Source of the DNA: Diprion similis
Lineage: Eukaryota; Arthropoda; Insecta; Hymenoptera; Diprionidae
Direction of reading: 5' to 3'
Assembly: GCF_021155765.1 (NCBI RefSeq)
Contig: NC_060116.1
Coordinates: 8,928,001 to 8,992,000, forward strand
DNA length: 64,000 nt
Part shown: in pieces, positions 1 through 12,766 of the stretch
Layout: each line of letters opens with the position of its first letter
Numbering within the stretch: position 1 is the first letter of the stretch
Made by a program: the position numbers and the translations under genes
Notes under the pieces: generated by a model
What the model saw: the letters and a program-made list of their open reading frames with translations, nothing else
The model's database searches: none
What the model was told of the DNA's origin: nothing

Positions 1-3000
1 CTAAAGAATTAATTGCAGCACTTTTCAAAGTCGTCGAAATTTTCGCCAAAAATGCAAAGGGGTTAGCCTTGGATTTTTCTTAGCCGAATAATCTTTTGTC
101 TGGGAATCGATCCGTATGACGCTTTTTAGACTAATTCGACGCCCAGGGACTCAGAAAACACATGAAAAATAGCCTAGGACCAGCAGCGGAGAAATGACGA
201 TGAAAATCTGCAGTTTTCCGGCTGTAACTTTGCAGGTGTTGCTCGCAGCGTATCGGGACTGCGATTAATCGATTCCTCTCGCTAAATCACGTCGGAATAG
301 TACCCTAAAGAATTAATTGCAGCACTTTTCAAAGTCGTCGAAATTTTCGCCAAAAATGCAAAGGGGTTAGCCTTGGATTTTTTTTGGCCGAAAAATCTTT
401 TGTCTGGGAATCGATCCGTATGACGCTTTTTAGACTAATTCGACGCCCAGGAACTCAGAAAACACATGAAAAATAGCCTAGGACCAGCAGCGGAGAAATG
501 ACGATGAAAATCTGCAGTTTTTCGGCTGTAACTTTGCAGGTGTTGCTCGCAGCGTATCAGGACTGCGATTAATCGATTCCTCTCGCAAAATCACGTCGGA
601 ATAGTACCCTAAAGAATTAATTGCAGCACTTTTCAAAGTCGTCGAAATTTTCGCCAAAAATGCAAAGGGGTTAGCCTTGGATTTTTTTTGGCCGAAAAAT
701 CTTTTGTCTGGGAATCGATCCGTATGACGCTTTTTAGACTAATTCGACGCCCAGGAACTCAGAAAACACATGAAAAATAGCCTAGGACCAGCAGCGGAAA
801 AATGACGATGAAAATCTGCAGTTTTTCGGCTGTAACTTTGCAGGTGTTGCTCGCAGCGTATCGGGACTGCGATTAATCGATTCCTCTCGCAAAATCACGT
901 CGGAATAGTACTCTAAAGAATTAATTGCAGCACTTTTCAAAGTCGTCGAAATTTTCGCCAAAAATGCAAAGGGGTTAGCCTTGGATTTTTTTTGGCCGAA
1001 AAATCTTTTGTCTGGGAATCGATCCGTATGACGCTTTTTAGACTAATTCGACGCCCAGGAACTCAGAAAACACATGAAAAATAGCCTAGGACCAGCAGCG
1101 GAGAAATGACGATGAAAATCTGCAGTTTTTCGGCTGTAACTTTGCAGGTGTTGCTCGCAGCGTATCGGGACTGCGATTAATCGATTCCTCTCGCAAAATC
1201 ACGTCGGAGTAGTACCCTAAAGAATTAATTGCAGCACTTTTCAAAGTCGTCGAAATTTTCGCCAAAAATGCAAAGGGGTTAGCCTTGGATTTTTTTTGGC
1301 CGAAAAATCTTTTGTCTGGGAATCGATCCGTATGACGCTTTTTAGACTAATTTGACGCCCAGGAACTCAGAAAACACATGAAAAATAGCCTAGGACCAGC
1401 AGCGGAGAAATGACGATGAAAATCTGCAGTTTTTCGGCTGTAACTTTGCAGGTGTTGCTCGCAGCGTATCGGGACTGCGATATATCGATTCCTCTCGCAA
1501 AATCACGTCGGAATAGTACCCTAAAGAATCAGTTGCAGCACTTTTCAAAGTCGTCGAAATTTTCGCCAAAAATGCAAAGGGGTTAGCCTTGGATTTTTTT
1601 TGGCCGAAAAATCTTTTGTCTGGGAATCGATCCGTATGACGCTTTTTAGACTAATTCGACGCCCAGGAACTCAGAAAACACATGAAACATAGCCTAGGAC
1701 CAGCAGCGGAGAAATGACGATGAAAATCTGCAGTTTTTCGGCTGTAACTTTGCAGGTGTTGCTCGCAGCGTATCGGGACTGCGATTAATCGATTCCTCTC
1801 GCAAAATCACGTCGGAATAGTACCCTAAAGAATTAATTGCAGCACTTTTCAAAGTCGTCGAAATTTTCGCCAAAAATGCAAAGGGGTTAGCCTTGGATTT
1901 TTTTTGGCCGAAAAATCTTTTGTCTGGGAATCGATCCGTATGACGCTTTTTAGACTAATTCGACGCCCAGGAACTCAGAAAACACATGAAAAATAGCCTA
2001 GGACCAGCAGCGGAGAAATGACGATGAAAATCTGCAGTTTTTCGGCTGTAACTTTGCAGGTGTTGCTCGCAGCGTATCGGGACTGCGATTAATCGATTCC
2101 TCTCGCAAAATCACGTCGGAATAGTACCCTAAAGAATTAATTGCAGCACTTTTCAAAGTCGTCGAAATTTTCGCCAAAAATGCAAAGGGGTTAGCCTTGG
2201 ATTTTTTTTGGCCGAAAAATCTTTTGTCTGGGAATCGATCCGTATGACGCTTTTTAGACTAATTCGACGCCCAGGAACTCAGAAAACACATGAAAAATAG
2301 CCTAGGACCAGCAGCGGAGAAATGACCATAAAAATCTGCAGTTTTTCGGCTGTAACTTTGCAGGTGTTGCTCGCAGCGTATCGGGACTGCGATTAATCGA
2401 TTCCTCTCGCAAAATCACGTCGGAATAGTACCCTAAAGAATTAATTGCAGCACTTTTCAAAGTCGTCGAAATTTTCGCCAAAAATGCAAAGGGGTTAGCC
2501 TTGGATTTTTTTTGGCCGAAAAATCTTTTGTCTGGGAATCGATCCGTATGACGCTTTTTAGACTAATTCGACGCCCAGGAACTCAGAAAACACATGAAAA
2601 ATAGCCTAGGACCAGCAGCGGAGAAATGACGATGAAAATCTGCAGTTTTTCGGCTGTAACTTTGCAGGTGTTGCTCGCAGCGTATCGGGACTGCGATTAA
2701 TCGATTCCTCTCGCAAAATCACGTCGGAATAGTACCCTAAAGAATCAGTTGCAGCACTTTTCAAAGTCGTCGAAATTTTCGCCAAAAATGCAAAGGGGTT
2801 AGCCTTGGATTTTTTTTGGCCGAAAAATCTTTTGTCTGGGAATCGATCCGTATGACGCTTTTTAGACTAATTCGACGCCCAGGAACTCAGAAAACACATG
2901 AAAAATAGCCTAGGACCAGCAGCGGAGAAATGACGATGAAAATCTGCAGTTTTTCGGCTGTAACTTTGCAGGTGTTGCTCGCAGCGTATCGGGACTGCGA

Positions 3001-6000
3001 TTAATCGATTCCTCTCGCAAAATCACGTCGGAATAGTACCCTAAAGAATTAATTGCAGCACTTTTCAAAGTCGTCGAAATTTTCGCCAAAAATGCAAAGG
3101 GGTTAGCCTTGGATTTTTTTTGGCCGAAAAATCTCTTGTCTGGGAATCGATCCGTATGACGCTTTTTAGACTAATTCGACGCCCAGGAACTCAGAAAACA
3201 CATGAAAAATAGCCTAGGACCAGCAGCGGAGAAATGACCATAAAAATCTGCAGTTTTTCGGCTGTAACTTTGCAGGTGTTGCTCGCAGCGTATCGGGACT
3301 GCGATTAATCGATTCCTCTCGCAAAATCACGTCGGAATAGTACCCTAAAGAATTAATTGCAGCACTTTTCAAAGTCGTCGAAATTTTCGCCAAAAATGCA
3401 AAGGGGTTAGCCTTGGATTTTTTTTGGCCGAAAAATCTTTTGTCTGGGAATCGATCCGTATGACGCTTTTTAGACTAATTCGACGCCCAGGAACTCAGAA
3501 AACACATGAAAAATAGCCTAGGACCAGCAGCGGAGAAATGACGATGAAAATCTGCAGTTTTTCGGCTGTAACTTTGCAGGTGTTGCTCGCAGCGTATCGG
3601 GACTGCGATTAATCGATTCCTCTCGCAAAATCACGTCGGAATAGTACCCTAAAGAATTAATTGCAGCACTTTTCAAAGTCGTCGAAATTTTCGCCAAAAA
3701 TGCAAAGGGGTTAGCCTTGGATTTTTTTTGGCCGAAAAATCTTTTGTATGGGAATCGATCCGTATGACGCTTTTTAGACTAATTCGACGCCCAGGAACTC
3801 AGAAAACACATGAAAAATAGCCTAGGACCAGCAGCGGAGAAATGACGATGAAAATCTGCAGTTTTTCGGCTGTAACTTTGCAGGTGTTGCTCGCAGCGTA
3901 TCGGGACTGCGATTAATCGATTCCTCTCGCAAAATCACGTCGGAATAGTACCCTAAAGAATTAATTGCAGCACTTTTCAAAGTCGTCGAAATTTTCGCCA
4001 AAAATGCAAAGGGGTTAGCCTTGGATTTTTTTTGGCCGAAAAATCTTTTGTCTGGGAATCGATCCGTATGACGCTTTTTAGACTAATTCGACGCCCAGGA
4101 ACTCAGAAAACACATGAAAAATAGCCTAGGACCAGCAGCGGAGAAATGACCATAAAAATCTGCAGTTTTTCGGCTGTAACTTTGCAGGTGTTGCTCGCAG
4201 CGTATCGGGACTGCGATTAATCGATTCCTCTCGCAAAATCACGTCGGAATAGTACCCTAAAGAATTAATTGCAGCACTTTTCAAAGTCGTCGAAATTTTC
4301 GCCAAAAATGCAAAGGGGTTAGCCTTGGATTTTTTTTGGCCGAAAAATCTTTTGTCTGGGAATCGATCCGTATGACGCTTTTTAGACTAATTCGACGCCC
4401 AGGAACTCAGAAAACACATGAAAAATAGCCTAGGACCAGCAGCGGAGAAATGACGATGAAAATCTGCAGTTTTTCGGCTGTAACTTTGCAGGTGTTGCTC
4501 GCAGCGTATCGGGACTGCGATTAATCGATTCCTCTCGCAAAATCACGTCGGAATAGTACCCTAAAGAATTAATTGCAGCACTTTTCAAAGTCGTCGAAAT
4601 TTTCGCCAAAAATGCAAAGGGGTTAGCCTTGGATTTTTTTTGGCCGAAAAATCTTTTGTCTGGGAATCGATCCGTATGACGCTTTTTAGACTAATTCGAC
4701 GCCCAGGAACTCAGAAAACACATGAAAAATAGCCTAGGACCAGCAGCGGAAAAATGACGATGAAAATCTGCAGTTTTTCGGCTGTAACTTTGCAGGTGTT
4801 GCTCGCAGCGTATCGGGACTGCGATTAATCGATTCCTCTCGCAAAATCACGTCGGAATAGTACCCTAAAGAATTAATTGCAGCACTTTTCAAAGTCGTCG
4901 AAATTTTCGCCAAAAATGCAAAGGGGTTAGCCTTGGATTTTTTTTGGCCGAAAAATCTTTTGTCTGGGAATCGATCCGTATGACGCTTTTTAGGCTAATT
5001 CGACGCCCAGGAACTCAGAAAACACATGAAAAATAGCCTAGGACCAGCAGCGGAGAAATGACGATGAAAATCTGCAGTTTTTCGGCTGTAACTTTGCAGG
5101 TGTTGCTCGCAGCGTATCGGGACTGCGATTAATCGATTCCTCTCGCAAAATCACGTCGGAATAGTACCCTAAAGAATTAATTGCAGCACTTTTCAAAGTC
5201 GTCGAAATTTTCGCCAAAAATGCAAAGGGGTTAGCCTTGGATTTTTTTTGGCCGAAAAATCTTTTGTCTGGGAATCGATCCGTATGACGCTTTTTAGACT
5301 AATTCGACGCCAAGGAACTCAGAAAACACATGAAAAATAGCCTAGGACCAGCAGCGGAGAAATGACGATAAAAATCTGCAGTTTTTCGGCTGTAACTTTG
5401 CAGGTGTTGCTCGCAGCGTATCGGGACTGCGATTAATCGATTCCTCTCGCAAAATCACGTCGGAATAGTACCCTAAAGATCTAATTGCAGCACTTTTCAA
5501 AGTCGTCAAAATTTTCGCCAAAAATGCAAAGGGGTTAGCCTTGGATTTTTTTTGGCCGAAAAATCTTTTGTCTGGGAATCGATCCGTATGACGCTTTTTA
5601 GACTAATTCGACGCCCAGGAACTCAGAAAACACATGAAAAATAGCCTAGGATCAGCAGCGGAGAAATGACGATGAAAATCTGCAGTTTTTCGGCTGTAAC
5701 TTTGCAGGTGTTGCTCGCAGCGTATCGGGACTGCGATTTATCGATTCCTCTCGCAAAATCACGTCGGAATAGTACCCTAAAGAATTAATTGCAGCACTTT
5801 TCAAAGTCGTCGAAATTTTCGCCAAAAATGCAAAGGGGTTAGCCTTGGATTTTTTTTGGCCGAAAAATCTTTTGTCTGGGAATCGATCCGTATGACGCTT
5901 TTTAGACTAATTCGACGCCCAGGAACTCAGAAAACACATGAAAAATAGCCTAGGACCAGCAGCGGAGAAATGACGATGAAAATCTGCAGTTTTTCGGCTG

Positions 6001-9000
6001 TAACTTTGCAGGTGTTGCTCGCAGCGTATCGGGACTGCGATTAATCGATTCCTCTCGCAAAATCACGTCGGAATAGTACCCTAAAGAATTAATTGCAGCA
6101 CTTTTCAAAGTCGTCGAAATTTTCGCCAAAAATGCAAAGGGGTTAGCCTTGGATTTTTTTTGGCCGAAAAATCTTTTGTCTGGGAATCGATCCGTATGAC
6201 GCTTTTTAGACTAATTCGACGCCCAGGAACTCAGAAAACACATGAAAAATAGCCTAGGACCAGCAGCGGAGAAATGACGATGAAAATCTGCAGTTTTTCG
6301 GCTGTAACTTTGCAGGTGTTGCTCGCAGCGTATCGGGACTGCGATTAATCGATTCCTCTCGCAAAATCACGTCGGAATAGTACCCTAAAGAATTAATTGC
6401 AGCACTTTTCAAAGTCGTCGAAATTTTCGCCAAAAATGCAAAGGGGTTAGCCTTGGATTTTTTTTGGCCGAAAAATCTTTTGTCTGGGAATCGATCCGTA
6501 TGACGCTTTTTAGACTAATTCGACGCCCAGGAACTCAGAAAACACATGAAAAATAGCCTAGGACCAGCAGCGGAGAAATGACGATGAAAATCTGCAGTTT
6601 TTCGGCTGTAACTTTGCAGGTGTTGCTCGCAGCGTATCGGGACTGCGATTAATCGATTCCTCTCGCAAAATCACGTCGGAATAGTACCCTAAAGAATTAA
6701 TTGCAGCACTTTTCAAAGTCGTCGAAATTTTCGCCAAAAATGCAAAGGGGTTAGCCTTGGATTTTTTTTGGCCGAAAAATCTTTTGTCTGGGAATCGATC
6801 CGTATGACGCTTTTTAGACTAATTCGACGCCCAGGAACTCAGAAAACACATGAAAAATAGCCTAGGACCAGCAGCGGAGAAATGACGATGAAAATCTGCA
6901 GTTTTTCGGCTGTAACTTTGCAGGTGTTGCTCGCAGCGTATCGGGACTGCGATTAATCGATTCCTCTCGCAAAATCACGTCGGAATAGTACCCTAAAGAA
7001 TTAATTGCAGCACTTTTCAAAGTCGTCGAAATTTTCGCCAAAAATGCAAAGGGGTTAGCCTTGGATTTTTTTTGGCCGAAAAATCTTTTGTCTGGGAATC
7101 GATCCGTATGACGCTTTTTAGACTAATTCGACGCCCAGGAACTCAGAAAACACATGAAAAATAGCCTAGGACCAGCAGCGGAGAAATGACGATGAAAATC
7201 TGCAGTTTTTCGGCTGTAACTTTGCAGGTGTTGCTCGCAGCGTATCGGGACTGCGATTAATCGATTCCTCTCGCAAAATCACGTCGGAATAGTACCCTAA
7301 AGAATTAATTGCAGCACTTTTCAAAGTCGTCGAAATTTTCGCCAAAAATGCAAAGGGGTTAGCCTTGGATTTTTTTTGGCCGAAAAATCTTTCGTCTGGG
7401 AATCGATCCGTATGACGCTTTTCAGACTAAATCGACGCCCAGGAACTCAGAAAACACATGAAAAATAGCCTAGGACCAGCAGCGGAGAAATGACGATGAA
7501 AATCTGCAGTTTTTCGGCTGTAACTTTGCAGGTGTTGCTCGCAGCGCATCGGGACTGCGATTAATCGATTCCTCTCGCAAAATCACGTCGGAATAGTACC
7601 CTAAAGAATTAATTGCAGCACTTTTCAAAGTCGTCGAAATTTTCGCCAAAAATGCAAAGGGGTTAGCCTTGGATTTTTTTTGGCCGAAAAATCTTTTGTC
7701 TGGGAATCGATCCGTATGACGCTTTTTAGACTAATTCGACGCCCAGGAACTCAGAAAACACATGAAAAATAGCCTAGGACCAGCAGCGGAGAAATGACGA
7801 TGAAAATCTGCAGTTTTTCGGCTGTAACTTTGCAGGTGTTGCTCGCAGCGTATCGGGACTGCGATTAATCGATTCCTCTCGCAAAATCACGTCGGAATAG
7901 TACCCTAAAGAATTAATTGCAGCACTTTTCAAAGTCGTCGAAATTTTCGCCAAAAATGCAAAGGGGTTAGCCTTGGATTTTTTTTGGCCGAAAAATCTTC
8001 TGTCTGGGAATCGATCCGTATGACGCTTTTTAGACTAATTCGACGCCCAGGAACTCAGAAAACACATGAAAAATAGCCTAGGACCAGCAGCGGATAAATG
8101 ACGATGAAAATCTGCAGTTTTTTGGCTGTAACTTTGCAGGTGTTGCTCGCAGCGTATCGGGACTGCGATTAATCGATTCCTCTCGCAAAATCACGTCGGA
8201 ATAGTACCCTAAAGAATTAATTGCAGCACTTTTCAAAGTCATCGAAATTTTCGCCAAAAATGCAAAGGGGTTAGCCTTGGATTTTTTTTGGCCGAAAAAT
8301 CTTTTGTCTGGGAATCGATCCGTATGACGCTTTTTAGACTAATTCGACGCCCAGGAACTCAGAAAACACATGAAAAATAGCCCAGGACCAGCAGCGGAGA
8401 AATGACGATGAAAATCTGCAGTTTTTCGGCTGTAACTTTGCAGGTGTTGCCCGCAGCGTATCGGGACTGCGATTAATCGATTCCTCTCGCAAAATCACGT
8501 CGGAATAGTACCCTAAAGAATTAATTGCAGCACTTTTCAAAGTCGTCGAAATTTTCGCCAAAAATGCAAAGGGGTTAGCCTTGGATTTTTTTTGGCCGAA
8601 AAATCTTTTGTCTGGGAATCGATCCGTATGACGCTTTTTAGACTAATTCGACGCCCAGGAACTCAGAAAACACATGAAAAATAGCCTAGGACCAGCAGCG
8701 GAGAAATGACGATGAAAATCTGCAGTTTTTCGGCTGTAACTTTGCAGGTGTTGCTCGCAGCGTATCGGGACTGCGATTAATCGATTCCTCTCGCAAAATC
8801 ACGTCGGAATAGTACCCTAAAGAATTAATTGCAGCACTTTTCAAAGTCGTCGAAATTTTCGCCAAAAATGCAAAGGGGTTAGCCTTGGATTTTTTTTGGC
8901 CGAAAAATCTTTTGTCTGGGAATCGATCCGTATGACGCTTTTTAGACTAATTCGACGCCCAGGAACTCAGAAAACACATGAAAAATAGCCTAGGACCAGC

Positions 9001-10336
9001 AGCGGAGAAATGACGATAAAAATCTGCAGTTTTTCGGCTGTAACTTTGCAGGTGTTGCTCGCAGCGTATCGGGACTGCGATTAATCGATTCCTCTCGCAA
9101 AATCACGTCGGAATAGTACCCTAAAGAATTAATTGCAGCACTTTTCAAAGTCGTCGAAATTTTCGCCAAAAATGCAAAGGGGTTAGCCTTGGATTTTTTT
9201 TGGCCGAAAAATCTTTTGTCTGGGAATCGATCCGTATGACGCTTTTTAGACTAATTCGACGCCCAGGAACTCAGAAAACACATGAAAAATAGCCTAGGAC
9301 CAGCAGCGGAGAAATGACGATAAAAATCTGCAGTTTTTCGGCTGTAACTTTGCAGGTGTTGCTCGCAGCGTATCGGGACTGCGATTAATCGATTCCTCTC
9401 GCAAAATCACGTCGGAATAGTACCCTAAAGAATCAATTGCAGCACTTTTCAAAGTCGTCGAAATTTTCGCCAAAAATGCAAAGGGGTTAGCCTTGGATTT
9501 TTTTTGGCCGAAAAATCTTTCGTCTGGGAATCGATCCGTATGACGCTTTTCAGACTAAATCGATGCCCAGGAACTCAGAAAACACATGAAAAATAGCCTA
9601 GGACCAGCAGCGGAGAAATGACGATGAAAATCTGCAGTTTTTCGGCTGTAACTTTGCAGGTGTTGCTCGCAGCGCATCGGGACTGCGATTAATCGATTCC
9701 TCTCGCAAAATCACGTCGGAATAGTACCCTAAAGAAATAATTGCAGCACTTTTCAAAGTCGTCGAAATTTTCGCCAAAAATGCAAAGGGGTTAGCCTTGG
9801 ATTTTTTTCGGCCGAAAAATCTTTTGTCTGGGAATCGATCCGTATGACGCTTTTTAGACTAATTCGACGCCCAGGAACTCAGAAAACACATGAAAAATAG
9901 CCTAGGACCAGCAGCGGAGAAATGACGATGAAAATCTGCAGTTTTTCGGCTGTAACTTTGCAGGTGTTGCTCGCAGCGTATCGGGACTGCGATTAATCGA
10001 TTCCTCTCGCAAAATCACGTCGGAATAGTACCCTAAAGAATTAATTGCAGCACTTTTCAAAGTCGTCGAAATTTTCGCCAAAAATGCAAAGGGGTTAGCC
10101 TTGGATTTTTTTTGGCCGAAAAGTCTTTTGTCTGGGAATCGATCCGTATGACGCTTTTTAGACTAATTCGACGCCCAGGAACTCAGAAAACACATGAAAA
10201 ATAGCCTAGGACCAGCAGCGGAGAAATGACGATGAAAATCTGCAGTTTTCCGGCTGTAACTCTGCAGGTGTTGCTCGCAGCGTATCGGGACTGCGATTAA
10301 TTGATTCCTCTCGCAAAATCACGTCGGAATAGTACC
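1..10336. repeat. Satellite DNA: 34 head-to-tail copies of a 304-bp monomer
   Basis: The phase marker CTAAAGAATTAATTGCAGCA recurs at 1, 305, 609, 913 and on to 10033 and 10337, exactly every 304 bp (33 x 304 = 10032), with no net insertion or deletion. Units differ from one another by only a few scattered substitutions. The monomer contains CTGCAG, CCTAGG and ATCGAT palindromes and a T-rich tract. Because 304 is not a multiple of 3, frame shifts between units, so long ORFs here are not conserved. The array continues beyond the left edge. Such homogeneous arrays are usually centromeric, pericentromeric or subtelomeric in insects; which one applies here cannot be told from the sequence. Confidence 0.98.
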
Positions 10337-10999
10337 CTAAAGAATTAATTGCAGCACTTTTCAAAGTCGTCGAAATTTTCGCCAAAAATCCAAAGTGGTT
10401 AGCCTTACTTTTTTTGCGATTTTTAGAGCTAAAAATTTCTCGTCTCCGAATTGATTTGTATGACCGTTTCTTGGCTAATTGGAACCCAAGGAACTCAAAA
10501 AACACATCAAAAAAAGCGTAGGAGCAACAGCAGAGAAATGACGATGAAAATCCGCAGTTTTTTGGCTGTAACTTTCGAGCCGTTGCTTGCAGCGTATTGG
10601 GACTGCGCTCAATCGATTTCTCTTGCAAAATTACGTCGGAATAGTGCCCTAAAGAATTAATTGCAGCACTTTTCAAAGTCGTCGAAATTTTCGCCAAAAA
10701 TCCAAAGGGGTTAGCCTTACTTTTCCTGCGATTTTGGAACCTAAAAATTTCTCGACTCTGAATTGATTTGTATGACCGTTTCTTGGCTAATTGGAACCCC
10801 AGGAACTCAAAAAACACATCAAAAAAAGCGTAGGAGCAACAGCAGAGAAATGACGATGAAAATCCGCAGTTTTTCGGCTGTAACTTTTGAGCCGTTGCTC
10901 GCAGCGTATTGGGACTGCGCTTAATCGATTTCTCTTGCAAAATTACGTCGGAATAGTCGCTCAAAGAATTTATTGCAGGACTTCTCAGAATCGTCGAGG
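10337..10999. repeat. Diverged edge monomers (about 312 bp) of the satellite
   Basis: Two further units start at 10337 and 10649. Each is about 312 bp, about 8 bp longer than the main monomer. They resemble one another more than the main family: both have TTGATTTGTATGACCG and GGAGCAACAGCAGAG where the main family has different bases. The first roughly 50 bases of each unit and the stretch around GAAATGACGATGAAAATC match the main family. After about 10960 a third unit begins, is degraded, and is lost by about 11000. This is the usual picture at a satellite edge, where homogenisation fails. Confidence 0.93.
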
Positions 11000-12766
11000 G
11001 CTCCCGTTTAAACGACTCCTGCCGATAAATATGCTTCTGGATCGCTACCGCGTCTTTTCAAGGCCCTAGGCCCATGCAGGTCCGCCGAGTGTTGATCATC
11101 ATATTTTTCCTAGGGTTTGCAGCCTCCAAATATCTTGGTTAAAGGTCTAGGTCAAATATGCGAGTATCTACCATCGCTGGGATTCCCAAAGTTTCCTCTG
11201 AATACGCACGTAAGACGGGGAAGTATGAAAATCGATTATAAAGCCTCTGTGGCCTGATTCTGTCTCATCTTTCACTCGTGAAAACAAGACTTTACGCTCA
11301 ATGGTTCATCCTGATTGGCTCAGATGGCTTTTCCGAATGGAAAACATACTAGAATCAGGAGCCCAGCACAATAAGAGGGAATTAAAAATAGGTATCGAAT
11401 TATACTATACGATTGACGTAGCTTTTATAAGGCGCCTTGCGATTGGCTGATTTCCATTCTGATTTCTCATTTCGTCCCATTGTTTTAGGGGGTTTATCTT
11501 CGTGAATATGCGCCCGCTACCGTGTTGCACTCATGCGCATGCGTATGTAGACAGTCGAATGTCAATCGTATTTTTCCGCGAAAAGTACGGCAAACGTTAT
11601 CTGCGCGCGGGAACTGGTAAACCGGACACGCAGAATGCGGTACATTATCTTCACTCTTGTCAGTTCAACGTCAGCTTTCAGAGAGTGCGTATTGGAGCTT
11701 TTCACAGGTATGCACCTACTGTGGGTCACAAACCGCAATGACCCCTTCATAACGTTGTTATATTCTATTACCTGAATTTTGTGATAACTAATACGACTTA
11801 CATTACGATTCATTATTTCACCAATTATCAGGAATATTTTACAAATTACTTTATATAGCTGCAAGTCATTTGAAAATTGAATAATCTTATTAGGTGTGAA
11901 AAAAATGCTGAATTCTAGCACTCTGTATTAGGTGTGAATATGAGTATGACTTCTAAGAATCTCTGATTGAATATTACCAAAGATTTTTAAGTTCTATCTT
12001 AAGGATGTATATGTTTTGTTTATAATTCACTTGAATACGAAATATTCAAAAAGGAAAAGCCAATCCAATTTCACCTTCGCTTACTGCAGGGCGGCAAATT
12101 CGCCGTTCGATTATTTCAGTGGCGCGCAAGTCCGTGCGTGCCTTAGAGCATATACCCGAAGTCTTCACAAACGGCTAATTTCACATTCGTTCCAAGCATG
12201 TCGCGACATGTCAGACGCGTCTTTCGAATAATACACAAGAGAAGTTTCGAGAACGACAACGATAGGTTGCCGTGATTTTTCATTGATTGAAATTTCGTTT
12301 CAAACCACTAAATTGCAGGAAATTATTCATATAAGGAGCGTAAACATGGCTAAACCTTTCTAAAGACTTACGTCAGATAACTTGAGAAAATTCAAGTGGT
12401 TATGTTAAAGGTTATGTAGTGAATATTTTGTACTTCGGGGCTGAAATTTGTATGGTGATGTTTTAACCACCTGTGGATTAGGATGGCGTTCATAAGTCCG
12501 AGCAGCGTATTCCAGGGGTGTGGAAACGAATTTGACAATTCAAGCCTGGATCGCGAAAAATCTTGGATGATACTTAGGGATTCGTTCAAAATACGCTTTT
12601 GCATCTCTACTAACAAAATGGATTTATTATTTTTCGTGCCAGAAGTCGAGTTGACAGCAAAGTTTGCTTGAGCACTAAAGTAACCGGAATATCTTCCAGA
12701 AAAGCGGATCTGTGATATTCACTACCTTTGTCGATCCATACAACCTGTGTCAAACTTCTCAGCAAC
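11000..12766. other. Intergenic DNA between the satellite and the kinase gene
   Basis: I see no convincing gene. Short ORFs at 11502-11741 (+), 11562-11921 (-), 12016-12231 (+) and 12392-12616 (-) have no recognisable motif or splice context. A possible acceptor (CTTCTCAG) lies just before the kinase ATG, so an untranslated leader exon, or an unrecognised upstream coding exon, could sit here. Confidence 0.6.

Noticed and set aside
361-430. CENP-B box-like motif in the monomer (around TTTGTCTGGGAATCGAT)
   Set aside because: It fails the core TTCG-N4-A-N2-CGGG pattern in every unit checked, including the TTTCG variants of units 25 and 32.
1-10336. CRISPR array or coding minisatellite
   Set aside because: The 304-bp units are contiguous with no unique spacers, and the flanking genes are those of an animal.
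10206-10964. 252-aa - strand ORF with internal repeats, and shorter ORFs inside the satellite
   Set aside because: It is satellite sequence read across units at the array edge. The 304-bp period shifts the frame in the main array, so the ORF is not kept, and no splice or start context supports it.
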